28,444 nucleotides of DNA from Fusobacterium sp. (GTDB lineage: Bacteria; Fusobacteriota; Fusobacteriia; Fusobacteriales; Fusobacteriaceae). Shown piece by piece: positions 1 through 6,423 of the stretch. Within the stretch, counting starts at the first letter, position 1, and every line of letters begins with the position of its first letter. Under the pieces are notes generated by a model. The model was not told the DNA's origin, made no database searches, and was given only the letters and a program-made list of their open reading frames with translations. Made by a program: the position numbers and the translations under genes. The stretch covers positions 1 to 28,444 of the forward strand of contig DXWL01000025.1 in assembly GCA_019416865.1 (NCBI GenBank), written 5' to 3'.

Positions 1-75
1 AATTTTTCTATCAAATTGGATAAAATCAAACTAACCATTGAAAAATATCGTCTAAGTAAATTAGAGAACTTTTAA
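1..75 (+). CDS. possible C-terminal tail of an unidentified gene (partial)
   Basis: The frame is open from the first base and ends at TAA (73-75), giving 24 residues ending in KYRLSKLENF. The composition (Lys, Leu, Ile, Glu rich) looks like a normal protein C-terminus for this genome. The start lies outside the window, so no function can be given. An open frame of 24 codons in AT-rich DNA could also be chance. From 76 to 210 there are only A/T-rich runs, with no gene or clear hairpin. Confidence 0.35.
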   Translation, partial: NFSIKLDKIKLTIEKYRLSKLENF

Positions 76-210
76 ATTTTTTTAAAATTATTTTTTATGA
101 ACTGCTCAATTTATAAATTATATAAAATAAAATTTTTTTATTTATCCATTTTTCTAGCTGTGAAGCCCCTTAACAGTTATTCTATTCATACAGATTTAAA
201 AATATTTAAG

Positions 211-239
211 TAGACGGAACCTATAATAAAGTTTATAAT
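211..239 (+). promoter_or_regulatory. probable sigma-70 promoter of the zinc-ribbon gene
   Basis: A -35 TAGACG (211-216, four of six consensus positions) is followed after 17 nt by a perfect -10 TATAAT (234-239). A second TATAAT lies at 222-227. The gene starts 46 nt downstream with its own AAGGAG (267-272). Confidence 0.5.
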
Positions 240-285
240 AGCAATGTCTGAAAAAAATTATACACTAAGGAGTCTTTAGAATAAA

Positions 286-633
286 ATGAAAAAATTTATC
301 ATAACTTGTCCTTCATGTCATAAAAAAATGAAGGTTTTAGATAAGGCAGCAAAATATAAGTGTCCATCTTGTGGAAGCATCTATAAAATATCCTCTTTAA
401 AATTGGTTCAACTTAGAATAAAAGGATTTTTTACAGGAATAGCTGACACAGGAAGAGATATAAAAAATAATATTAAATACAAAATTTCATCTGCTCGTAC
501 AACATACAACTATATGAAGCAGCTTAGAAAAAATATGAAAAATGATCCAAATTGGTCAAATTATCACAGAGAACAAAGAGAGATGAAAAATGCTAATAAA
601 CGTTCTTTCAAAGATTTCTTTAAAAGAAAATAA
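286..633 (+). CDS. small zinc-ribbon protein of unknown function
   Basis: This 115-residue protein begins with a four-cysteine zinc ribbon: C8-P-S-C11 and C26-P-S-C29, set in short beta-like segments (FIITCPSCHKKM, YKCPSCG). The rest, from about residue 40, is very basic and rich in Lys, Arg and Asn, with no membrane segment or signal peptide. The start is supported by AAGGAG 13 nt upstream of the ATG and by the ribbon beginning at residue 4. It is a single-gene unit with its own promoter and ends at a bidirectional terminator shared with the convergent dCMP deaminase gene. N-terminal ribbons of this kind often bind nucleic acid or protein partners, and the basic tail fits that, but the exact role is unknown. 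Confidence 0.75.
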   Translation: MKKFIITCPSCHKKMKVLDKAAKYKCPSCGSIYKISSLKLVQLRIKGFFTGIADTGRDIKNNIKYKISSARTTYNYMKQLRKNMKNDPNWSNYHREQREMKNANKRSFKDFFKRK

Positions 634-654
634 TATTTTATAAATTATAAAAAT

Positions 655-720
655 AAAACTCTCTGCATCTAAAATATTCTCCATAATTTATTTAATGGAA
701 TATTTTACTCAGAGAGTTTT
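655..720. terminator. bidirectional intrinsic terminator
   Basis: A long two-part hairpin: outer arms AAAACTCTCTG (655-665) and CAGAGAGTTTT (710-720), inner arms at 670-682 and 697-707 (TAAAATATTC / GGAATATTTTA, one extra base). T-rich tracts flank both sides, so it can stop the plus-strand zinc-ribbon transcript and the minus-strand aroC / deaminase transcript. Confidence 0.8.
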
Positions 721-730
721 TTGTAATTTT

Positions 731-1222
731 TTAATAATCTTTTTCATTAAATGAAAGTTCTAATTTTTTAATGTTAGGACTTAATTTTCTATAAGTTACT
801 CCTGCTGCATCAAGCATTCTTTTTGATGCTCTGTCAGAGTCTGTTCCATTGTATTTGTCTGAAAGAAAAACTATCTCTTTTATTCCACTTTGAATAATAG
901 CTTTACTGCATTCATGACATGGAAAAAGAGCCACATATATACTGCACCCTTTAAGAGATTTTGTACTGTTTAAAATTGCATTAAGCTCTGCATGACATAC
1001 AAAGGGATATTTTGTATGCAAAAAATCCCCCTCTCTTTCCCAAGGAAATTCATCATCACTACATCCTCTTGGAAGTCCGTTATATCCAAGACCCACTATT
1101 CTTTTATCCTCTGTTACAATACAAGCTCCAACTTGAGTATTTGGATCCTTACTTCTTTTTGCTGAAAGAAGAGCAACTCCCATAAAATATTCATCCCAAT
1201 CTATATAATCTTCTCTTTTCAT
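731..1222 (-). CDS. deoxycytidylate (dCMP) deaminase, ComEB-like
   Basis: A 163-residue zinc-dependent cytidine/deoxycytidylate deaminase. The catalytic signature is complete: H77-A-E79 (zinc ligand and proton-shuttling Glu) and P101-C102-H-E-C105 (two zinc Cys). N-terminal VALLSAKRSKDPNTQVGAC and GYNGLPRGC are typical of the dCMP deaminase group rather than tRNA adenosine deaminases. The reaction is dCMP to dUMP, supplying thymidylate synthesis in the cytosol. It is the second gene after aroC (29-nt gap) with AAGGAGA four nt before the ATG, so the two are probably co-transcribed although their pathways are unrelated. In Gram-positives this family is named comEB; no competence genes are seen here, so I leave the symbol blank. 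Confidence 0.88.
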   Translation of the reverse strand: MKREDYIDWDEYFMGVALLSAKRSKDPNTQVGACIVTEDKRIVGLGYNGLPRGCSDDEFPWEREGDFLHTKYPFVCHAELNAILNSTKSLKGCSIYVALFPCHECSKAIIQSGIKEIVFLSDKYNGTDSDRASKRMLDAAGVTYRKLSPNIKKLELSFNEKDY

Positions 1223-1251
1223 AATATCTCCTTAATATAATTTCAAAATTT

Positions 1252-2274
1252 TTATATTCTAACAGCTCTATTTCTCAAATAAAGATCTGCAAGAGCAATT
1301 GCTAAACAAGATTCAACTACAACAGGCACTCTGAGAACAAAGGCTGTATCATGACGCCCATTGATTTTTAACTCTGATATTTTATTTTCTGCAAAAGAAT
1401 ATGTGTTCTGACTTTTAAAAATACTTGATGTAGGCTTTACTGCTGTTCTGAAAACTATATCATTTCCATTAGTAATCCCTCCATTTATTCCGCCGCAATT
1501 ATTTGTAAGAGTTTTTCCATCAGAATTTATAAAAACATCATTACATTCACTGCCCTTCATTTTTGCACTATTAAATCCACTTCCAAACTCTATGCCTCTC
1601 ACTCCGCCTATTGAAAAAATAAGATGAGAAACAACTGATTCAACAGAATCAAAAAATGGTTCTCCAAGAGATTTTGGAATATTTTTCCCTCTGCATTCTA
1701 TGATTCCTCCAACAGAATCCCCTTCACTTTGAATTTTTTTCAAATAATTATCTATTCCCTCTTCTGATATATTATTGTCCGTAAGCATAAGTTCTCCAAG
1801 AGATATAATCCTGCTTTCTATCTCTATATTTTCACAAAATTTTTGCAGTATTTTTTTGGCTATAACACCTGCTGACACAACTGCTAGAGTAACCCTTCCA
1901 GAAAACATTCCTCCGCCTCTTATGTCATTAAAACCTCCATATTTTTCATGAGCTGTAAAATCGCTGTGTCCCGGTCTTGGATGATCTCTGAAATCTGTAT
2001 ATGCTTTTGAATTTGTGTTTTCATTTTTAAAAAATATATTTACAGGTGCTCCTGTTGTTTTACCATTAAATACTCCTGATAAAAACATAGGAATATCTTT
2101 TTCTATTCTTGGAGTTGTTCCAATTTTTCCAGCTCTTCTTCTGGATAAATCCTCTGTAAAATTCTCTTCATCTAAATCTATTCCAGCAGGACAGCCATCT
2201 ATTACAACTCCCACTCCTTTATTATGAGATTCACCATAGACAGATATTCTGAAAATCTCTCCAAAGCTGTTCAT
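1252..2274 (-). CDS. aroC: chorismate synthase
   Basis: A 340-residue chorismate synthase, the last step of the shikimate pathway (EPSP to chorismate with reduced FMN). Family signatures are present in order: GESHNKGVGVVIDG (14-27), the arginine-rich SRRRAG (44-49), RPGHSDFTAHEKYGG (100-114) and a glycine-rich RGGGMFSGRVT (119-129), with the late RHDTAFVLRVPVV segment. Length is at the short end of the family (usually about 350-390). The third motif is the 'FSGR' variety rather than the GRxSARET variety of enterobacteria. AAGGAGA lies upstream of the ATG. It heads a two-gene minus-strand unit and is divergent from the methionine transporter. It implies that the organism makes chorismate, at least in its last step. 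Confidence 0.95.
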   Translation of the reverse strand: MNSFGEIFRISVYGESHNKGVGVVIDGCPAGIDLDEENFTEDLSRRRAGKIGTTPRIEKDIPMFLSGVFNGKTTGAPVNIFFKNENTNSKAYTDFRDHPRPGHSDFTAHEKYGGFNDIRGGGMFSGRVTLAVVSAGVIAKKILQKFCENIEIESRIISLGELMLTDNNISEEGIDNYLKKIQSEGDSVGGIIECRGKNIPKSLGEPFFDSVESVVSHLIFSIGGVRGIEFGSGFNSAKMKGSECNDVFINSDGKTLTNNCGGINGGITNGNDIVFRTAVKPTSSIFKSQNTYSFAENKISELKINGRHDTAFVLRVPVVVESCLAIALADLYLRNRAVRI

Positions 2275-2306
2275 AATCTATCTCCTTCAAAAAATTTTAT
2301 ACCTAC

Positions 2307-2334
2307 ATAATACATCATTTTTCCTATTTTTCAA
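2307..2334 (-). promoter_or_regulatory. probable promoter of aroC and the dCMP deaminase gene
   Basis: Read on the minus strand: TTGAAA (2334-2329), 16-nt spacer, TATTAT (2312-2307). Transcription would start about 25 nt before the aroC ribosome-binding site. The match is good but not perfect. Confidence 0.5.
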
Positions 2335-2374
2335 AGGTTTCTTTCAATTTGCCACAAATTTTTTTAAAATTTAT

Positions 2375-2403
2375 TTGACAAAAATAAATATTTGGTATAT
2401 GAT
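2375..2403 (+). promoter_or_regulatory. sigma-70 promoter of metNIQ
   Basis: Perfect -35 TTGACA (2375-2380), 17-nt spacer, -10 TATGAT (2398-2403). The predicted start, near 2410, is just before the first base-paired segment of the SAM riboswitch. Confidence 0.85.
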
Positions 2404-2416
2404 TAGTCAAAATAAA

Positions 2417-2522
2417 AAATTAAATATCCATCAAGAGAAACTGAGGGACTGGCCCTAGGATGTTTCAGCAACCTACCTTTTGGTGTGGTGCTAATTCCAG
2501 ACAGATGGCGAAAGCTTAATTT
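2417..2522 (+). ncRNA. SAM-I (S-box) riboswitch aptamer
   Basis: The conserved S-box core is clear: ATCAAGAGAAACTGAGGGAC (2429-2448), then TGGCCC, TTTCAGCAACC, and GGTGCTAATTCC (2487-2498), then AGATGG (2503-2508). P1 forms between CCATC (2428-2432) and GATGG (2504-2508), possibly extended by AAATTAA (2417-2423) with TTAATTT (2516-2522). P2 pairs GAAAC with GTTTC. It sits between a strong promoter and a terminator ahead of a methionine ABC transporter, the classic arrangement in which SAM binding shuts expression off. The P4 arm seems almost absent (see findings). Confidence 0.92.
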
Positions 2523-2535
2523 GTTGTACAGTCTA

Positions 2536-2574
2536 AATCTCTATTACTTGATGATGGTAGTAGAGATTTTTTTT
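2536..2574 (+). terminator. riboswitch-controlled intrinsic terminator
   Basis: Arms AATCTCTATTAC (2536-2547) and GTAGTAGAGATT (2557-2568), 12 bp with one G-U pair, loop of 9 nt, then an uninterrupted T run to 2574. It lies between the S-box aptamer and metN, so it is the expression platform. The competing antiterminator pairing could not be settled by eye. Confidence 0.88.
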
Positions 2575-2617
2575 ATACACCAATTCAGATATTTAAGGAC
2601 ATCACAGGAGGACATAT

Positions 2618-3625
2618 ATGATTTCAATAGAAAAAGTCAACAAAGTCTATCCCAATGGTTTTCATGCTGTAAAAGATGTTGACTTGGAAATAAAAAAAGG
2701 AGATATTTTTGGTATTATCGGTCTTAGCGGTGCTGGAAAATCTTCTCTTATAAGACTTTTAAACAGACTTGAAGAACCTACAAGCGGGAAAATAATAATA
2801 GATGGTGTGGATATCACATCTCTTTCAAAAAGTGAGCTTCTTGAAAAAAGAAAAAAAATAGGAATGATCTTCCAACACTTTAATCTTCTTTCATCAAGAA
2901 CAGTAGGAGAAAATGTTGCCTTCTCCCTTGAGATTGCAAAATGGGATAAATCAAAAATAAAAACAAGAATTCAAGAACTTTTAGAAGTGGTTGAGCTTTC
3001 TGATAAAATTGATTACTATCCAGATCAACTGAGCGGAGGACAAAAACAAAGAGTAGCTATTGCAAGAGCTCTTGCAAACAACCCTGATATTCTTCTTTCA
3101 GATGAAGCTACTTCAGCACTTGATCCAAAAACTACAAAAGCTATACTAGAACTTATCAGAAATATTCAAAAAAAATTTGGACTTACAGTAATAATGATTA
3201 CTCACCAAATGGAAGTTATCAAAGAGATCTGCAATAAAGTAGCTGTTATGTCAGGAGGAAAAATAGTTGAATGTGGAGGAGTACATCACATCTTCTCAAA
3301 TCCTCAGTCAGAAGTTACAAAAGAACTTATCTCGTATCTTCCTGCTACAGATGAAAAAGATATTGAGATAATGAAACACAAAGGTTCATGTATTGTAAAA
3401 CTTAAATTCCTTGGAGTTATTGCAGAAGATCCTATAATTTCTAAAGCAGTAAGAAAATTTGATATTGATTTAAGCATAATCGAAGGTTCTATCGATAATC
3501 TTTCTACAATGCAGGTTGGACACCTTTATATCGAACTTACAGGAGAAATGAACAAACAAAAAGAAGCTATCAAATGGTTTGAAGAATGTGGAGTAATTAC
3601 AGAGGTGATATACGATGGTATTTAA
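2618..3625 (+). CDS. metN: methionine ABC transporter, ATP-binding subunit
   Basis: A 335-residue ABC ATPase with a full motif set: Walker A GLSGAGKS (35-42), Q-loop Q86, signature LSGGQ (138-142), Walker B ILLSDE (158-163) and switch H196. The region from about residue 255 to the end is the extra C-terminal NIL domain that marks MetN and in E. coli binds methionine to inhibit transport. It powers uptake of methionine across the inner membrane with MetI and MetQ. The start is set by AGGAGG six nt upstream of the ATG. The last 11 bases overlap the start of metI, indicating translational coupling. Expression is expected to fall when SAM is plentiful, through the upstream S-box. Confidence 0.95.
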   Translation: MISIEKVNKVYPNGFHAVKDVDLEIKKGDIFGIIGLSGAGKSSLIRLLNRLEEPTSGKIIIDGVDITSLSKSELLEKRKKIGMIFQHFNLLSSRTVGENVAFSLEIAKWDKSKIKTRIQELLEVVELSDKIDYYPDQLSGGQKQRVAIARALANNPDILLSDEATSALDPKTTKAILELIRNIQKKFGLTVIMITHQMEVIKEICNKVAVMSGGKIVECGGVHHIFSNPQSEVTKELISYLPATDEKDIEIMKHKGSCIVKLKFLGVIAEDPIISKAVRKFDIDLSIIEGSIDNLSTMQVGHLYIELTGEMNKQKEAIKWFEECGVITEVIYDGI

Positions 3626-4343
3626 TATGATTTTAACTTCAACTATGGAAACACTGTATATGGTATTTTTCTCTACTCTGTTTTCTCTTCTTATAGGTTT
3701 TCCTGTGGGAGTTCTTCTTGTAATCACAAAACCTGGAAATATTATGGAGAAACCAAAACTTAATCAAGTACTTGAAGTTGTTATAAATGCTTTGAGATCT
3801 TTTCCATTCATCATTTTGATGATTTGTCTTTTCCCTCTTTCAAGACTTATTGTGGGAACTACAATAGGAAGTACTGCTGCAATCGTACCTCTTTCAATAT
3901 CAGCTGCTCCTTTTGTGGCAAGAATGATTGAGGGAGCCTTAAATGAAATTGATAAAGGACTTATCGAAGCTGCTTCAAGTATGGGAGCTGATACAAAAAC
4001 AATTATTTTTAAGGTAATGATTCCTGAAACACTTCCTCATCTTATACACGGGATTACAGTTACAGTAATAAGCCTTATAGGATTTTCAGCTATGGCTGGA
4101 AGCATAGGGGCAGGAGGACTTGGAGATCTTGCTATAAGATTTGGATATCAAAGATTTAAAACTGATATTATGATATATTCTGTTATTGTAATCATTGTTC
4201 TTGTTCAAATACTTCAATCTATAGGAAACTATTTGGCAAAAAAATCTTTAACAATTAACAGAAAAAAAGCTTTACATTACACTATTTTAATAATAGCTCT
4301 TATAATAATAAAACAAGTTATCACTTTTATACAAAATAGTTAA
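3615..4343 (+). CDS. metI: methionine ABC transporter, permease subunit
   Basis: A 242-residue polytopic membrane protein with about five core helices and the cytoplasmic EAA coupling loop EAASSMGADTKTIIFKVMIPE-type segment (from residue 118), where MetN docks. GFSAMAGSIGAGGLGDLAIRFGYQRF near the C-terminal half is characteristic of the D-methionine permease family. It overlaps metN by 11 bp. MetI is usually about 217-220 residues; here residues 220-240 form an additional hydrophobic segment (ALHYTILIIALIIIKQVITF) after the conserved end, which may be a sixth helix. The final codons include a 14-bp sequence repeated after metQ (see findings). Confidence 0.94.
   Translation: MVFNMILTSTMETLYMVFFSTLFSLLIGFPVGVLLVITKPGNIMEKPKLNQVLEVVINALRSFPFIILMICLFPLSRLIVGTTIGSTAAIVPLSISAAPFVARMIEGALNEIDKGLIEAASSMGADTKTIIFKVMIPETLPHLIHGITVTVISLIGFSAMAGSIGAGGLGDLAIRFGYQRFKTDIMIYSVIVIIVLVQILQSIGNYLAKKSLTINRKKALHYTILIIALIIIKQVITFIQNS
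4327..4340 (+). repeat. 14-bp direct repeat, copy 1 (end of metI)
   Basis: TTATACAAAATAGT lies at the very end of the metI reading frame and is repeated exactly at 5195-5208, just after metQ and just before the palindromic element. The two copies bracket metQ. Confidence 0.7.
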
Positions 4344-4392
4344 AAAATTTTTATTTTAATAAATTTTATATTTTTTAAGGAGATGGTGAATT

Positions 4393-5184
4393 ATGACAAA
4401 CAAATTTAAAAGAGTATTACTTTCAACTGCTGCACTTTTAGTTCTAGGAACTACTGCTCTTGCAAACACAACTTTAAAAGTAGGAGCTACACCAGTACCT
4501 CATGCTGAAATTCTTAATGTTGTAAAAGACAGACTAGCTAAAGAGGGAGTAGACCTTAAAATAGTAGATTTTACCGACTATGTTACTCCAAATCTTGCTC
4601 TTGCTGATGGAGAACTTGAAGCAAACTTTTTCCAACACAAACCTTATTTAGATAAATTCTGTGAAGAAAAAGGATTAAAACTTGTTTCTGCAGGTGGAAT
4701 ACATGTTGAACCTATCGGAGTTTTCTCTGAAAAATTAAAATCAATAGAAGATATTCCTAATAAAGCTGTAGTTGCTATACCAAATGACCCTTCAAATGGA
4801 GGAAGAGCTTTAATACTTCTTCACAATGCAGGAATAATCACATTAAATGACCCTACAAATCTTTATGCAACTGAATTTGATGTTGTTAAAAATCCTAAAA
4901 AATTAAAATTCAAAACACTTGAAGCAGCTCAGCTTCCAAGAGTTTTAAAAGATGTAGACTTTGCTGTTATAAACGGAAACTATGCTTTAGAAGCTGGACT
5001 TTCTCCTGTTGAAGATGCACTTCTTATTGAAGGAAAAGAATCTCCATATGCTAATATCGTAGCTGTAAGAGAAGGTGAAGAGAAAAAAGAGGATATCGTA
5101 AAACTTCTTAATGCACTACAAAGTCCTGAAGTTGTTAAATTTATAAATGATACTTATAAAGGTGGAGTTGTTCCAGCATTCTAG
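4393..5184 (+). CDS. metQ: methionine-binding protein of the ABC transporter (NlpA family)
   Basis: A 263-residue substrate-binding protein: LKVGATPVPHAEIL after the signal, ANFFQHKPYLD, AIPNDPSNGGRALILLHNAGI and NGNYALEAGL are hallmark MetQ/NlpA segments. It captures methionine outside the inner membrane and delivers it to MetI/MetN. The N-terminus has Lys/Arg at 4-7, a hydrophobic core, and ends ALA-N (22-25), a type I signal peptidase site. There is no lipobox cysteine, unlike most MetQ proteins, so it is predicted to be a soluble periplasmic protein. AAGGAGATGG precedes the ATG. It is 49 nt after metI, and the palindromic repeat 24 nt downstream can act as the operon terminator. Confidence 0.94.
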   Translation: MTNKFKRVLLSTAALLVLGTTALANTTLKVGATPVPHAEILNVVKDRLAKEGVDLKIVDFTDYVTPNLALADGELEANFFQHKPYLDKFCEEKGLKLVSAGGIHVEPIGVFSEKLKSIEDIPNKAVVAIPNDPSNGGRALILLHNAGIITLNDPTNLYATEFDVVKNPKKLKFKTLEAAQLPRVLKDVDFAVINGNYALEAGLSPVEDALLIEGKESPYANIVAVREGEEKKEDIVKLLNALQSPEVVKFINDTYKGGVVPAF

Positions 5185-5194
5185 AATAATTACC

Positions 5195-5208
5195 TTATAC
5201 AAAATAGT
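5195..5208 (+). repeat. 14-bp direct repeat, copy 2 (after metQ)
   Basis: Exact copy of 4327-4340 (TTATACAAAATAGT), 10 nt after the metQ stop and touching the left end of the palindromic element. Confidence 0.7.
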
Positions 5209-5338
5209 AAAGAGGCTGTTGCATTTATAAAATTGTAAAAATAAAATTCTTGATATTAAAAATTGTTGTGAGCAATATAAATAGAAACTATTTTTTCTTA
5301 GAGAATTTTATTTTTTACAAATTTGCAACAGCCTTTTT
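5209..5338. repeat. palindromic MITE-like element, short copy (also terminator of metNIQ)
   Basis: About 130 bp with imperfect terminal inverted repeats: left AGGCTGTTGCA (5213-5223), right TGCAACAGCCT (5324-5334), followed inward by related A/T-rich arms (TGTAAAAATAAAATTCT and AGAATTTTATTTTTTACA). Most of it is shared with the longer element at 28138-28339. It carries no reading frame. Because the right end is CAGCCT followed by TTTTT, the transcript of metQ would fold into a long hairpin plus U tract, a working intrinsic terminator. No clear target-site duplication was seen. Confidence 0.75.
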
Positions 5339-5358
5339 TAATATATATTTGTGTGTAT

Positions 5359-5389
5359 AAAAAAATCCCATGGAATAAATCCATGGGAT
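5359..5389 (-). terminator. intrinsic terminator of rplM-rpsI
   Basis: Perfect 9-bp arms ATCCCATGG (5365-5373) and CCATGGGAT (5381-5389) with a 7-nt loop. On the minus strand the hairpin is followed by seven T (5365-5359). Confidence 0.9.
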
Positions 5390-5413
5390 AAAATACATAT
5401 CTGAAGATAACAA

Positions 5414-5812
5414 TTATCTTTTTGAGAATTGTGGAGATCTTCTTGATTTTTTCTTTCCGTATTTTTTTCTTTCAACCATTCTTGAATCTCTTGTTAAGAA
5501 TCCAGCTTCTTTTAAAGCTCCTCTTAATGTTTCATCAGCTTCAAGTAAAGCTCTAGAAATTCCGTGTCTGATTGCTCCAGCTTGTCCAGCGTTTCCTCCA
5601 CCGTAAACGTTAACGATTACTTGGTATTTGTCTAAAGTTTCTGTTAAAACTAAAGGTTGCTCAACTATTTTAGAAAGGATTTCTCTTCCTCCGAAGTATT
5701 GAGCCATATCTTTTCCATTTATTACTATTCCTTTTTCTCCAGGAATTAATCTTACTCTTGCTACAGAAGTTTTTCTTCTTCCAGTTCCTCTACATTGATT
5801 CATATCTGCCAC
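5414..5812 (-). CDS. rpsI: 30S ribosomal protein S9
   Basis: 132 residues, the usual length for bacterial S9. Diagnostic segments are GTGRRKTSVARVRL at the N-terminus, GGGNAGQAGAIRHGISRALL in the middle and the basic tail KKYGKKKSRRSPQFSKR, whose last residues reach the P-site tRNA in the ribosome. The start is GTG at 5812, supported by AAGGGGGT eight nt upstream; an ATG three codons later is less well placed. It follows rplM by 13 nt, the near-universal L13-S9 gene pair, and ends at a strong terminator. Confidence 0.96.
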   Translation of the reverse strand: MADMNQCRGTGRRKTSVARVRLIPGEKGIVINGKDMAQYFGGREILSKIVEQPLVLTETLDKYQVIVNVYGGGNAGQAGAIRHGISRALLEADETLRGALKEAGFLTRDSRMVERKKYGKKKSRRSPQFSKR

Positions 5813-5825
5813 TGTTAATACCCCC

Positions 5826-6260
5826 TTAAATTTCAGCCTTTACTGGTTTTTGTGCTACGTGATCGTGTTCAGCACCAACAAATAATCTTAATCTTGTTAA
5901 TTGCTGTCTTCCTAATCTGTTTTTTGGAAGCATTCTTTTTACAGCTAGCATTAAAGCATCTTCTGGTTTAACATTTAAAACTTCTTCTAAAGTTCTTTTC
6001 TTAATTCCTCCAGGGAATCCAGAGTGTCTATAGTAAAGTTTGTCTTTCATTTTGTTTCCAGTAACTATTAATTTTTCAACGTTAGTTACTACAACATAAT
6101 CTCCTCCGTCAATGTGTGGAGTGAAAGATACTTTTTCTTTTCCCATTAATTTTTTAGTAACTTCTACTGCTAATCTTCCTAAAACAACTCCTTCAGCGTC
6201 GTAGTGGTACCAATCTCTAACTACATCTTCATTTCTTTGCATTACAGTGTATTTACTCAC
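5826..6260 (-). CDS. rplM: 50S ribosomal protein L13
   Basis: 144 residues, matching the family. Recognisable segments are WYHYDAEGVVLGRLAVEVTKKLMGK, HIDGGDYVVVTNVEKLIVTGNKMKDKLYYRHSGFPGG and the MLPKNRLGRQQLTRLRLF C-terminal part. L13 is an early-assembly protein of the large subunit. AGGAGG lies upstream of the start. It is the first gene of the rplM-rpsI operon, with a consensus promoter and a structured leader of about 75 nt that may be an autoregulatory target. Confidence 0.96.
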   Translation of the reverse strand: MSKYTVMQRNEDVVRDWYHYDAEGVVLGRLAVEVTKKLMGKEKVSFTPHIDGGDYVVVTNVEKLIVTGNKMKDKLYYRHSGFPGGIKKRTLEEVLNVKPEDALMLAVKRMLPKNRLGRQQLTRLRLFVGAEHDHVAQKPVKAEI

Positions 6261-6279
6261 TTTTTTCCTCCTAAAATAA

Positions 6280-6335
6280 GTTATATTTTCATAATATAAC
6301 GCAACGGTCCTTTGTGGGAAAGGTTAATTTACCGT
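6280..6335 (-). promoter_or_regulatory. structured 5' leader of rplM-rpsI (candidate ribosomal-protein leader)
   Basis: Two hairpins fill the leader RNA. The first pairs ACGGT (6335-6331) with ACCGT (6308-6304) and CCTTT with AAAGG inside, leaving a seven-base bulge on the 5' side. The second pairs GTTATATT (6300-6293) with AATATAAC (6287-6280), directly before the AGGAGG of rplM. Known L13 leaders occur at this position in other low-GC bacteria; whether this is the same family was not tested. Confidence 0.55.
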
Positions 6336-6338
6336 AAT

Positions 6339-6367
6339 ATTATATATAATTTTCAAAGTATTGTCAA
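6339..6367 (-). promoter_or_regulatory. consensus sigma-70 promoter of rplM-rpsI
   Basis: Minus strand: perfect TTGACA (6367-6362), exactly 17 nt, perfect TATAAT (6344-6339). Confidence 0.9.
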
Positions 6368-6423
6368 CATATTTATTTATTTTCAAATACTTTTTGAGTT
6401 TTTGAGATGATTTTATAAAAAAA

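Noticed and set aside
2485..2682. A 65-codon plus-strand frame starting inside the SAM riboswitch
   Set aside because: It overlaps the aptamer, the terminator and the start of metN in another frame, and no ribosome-binding site precedes it.
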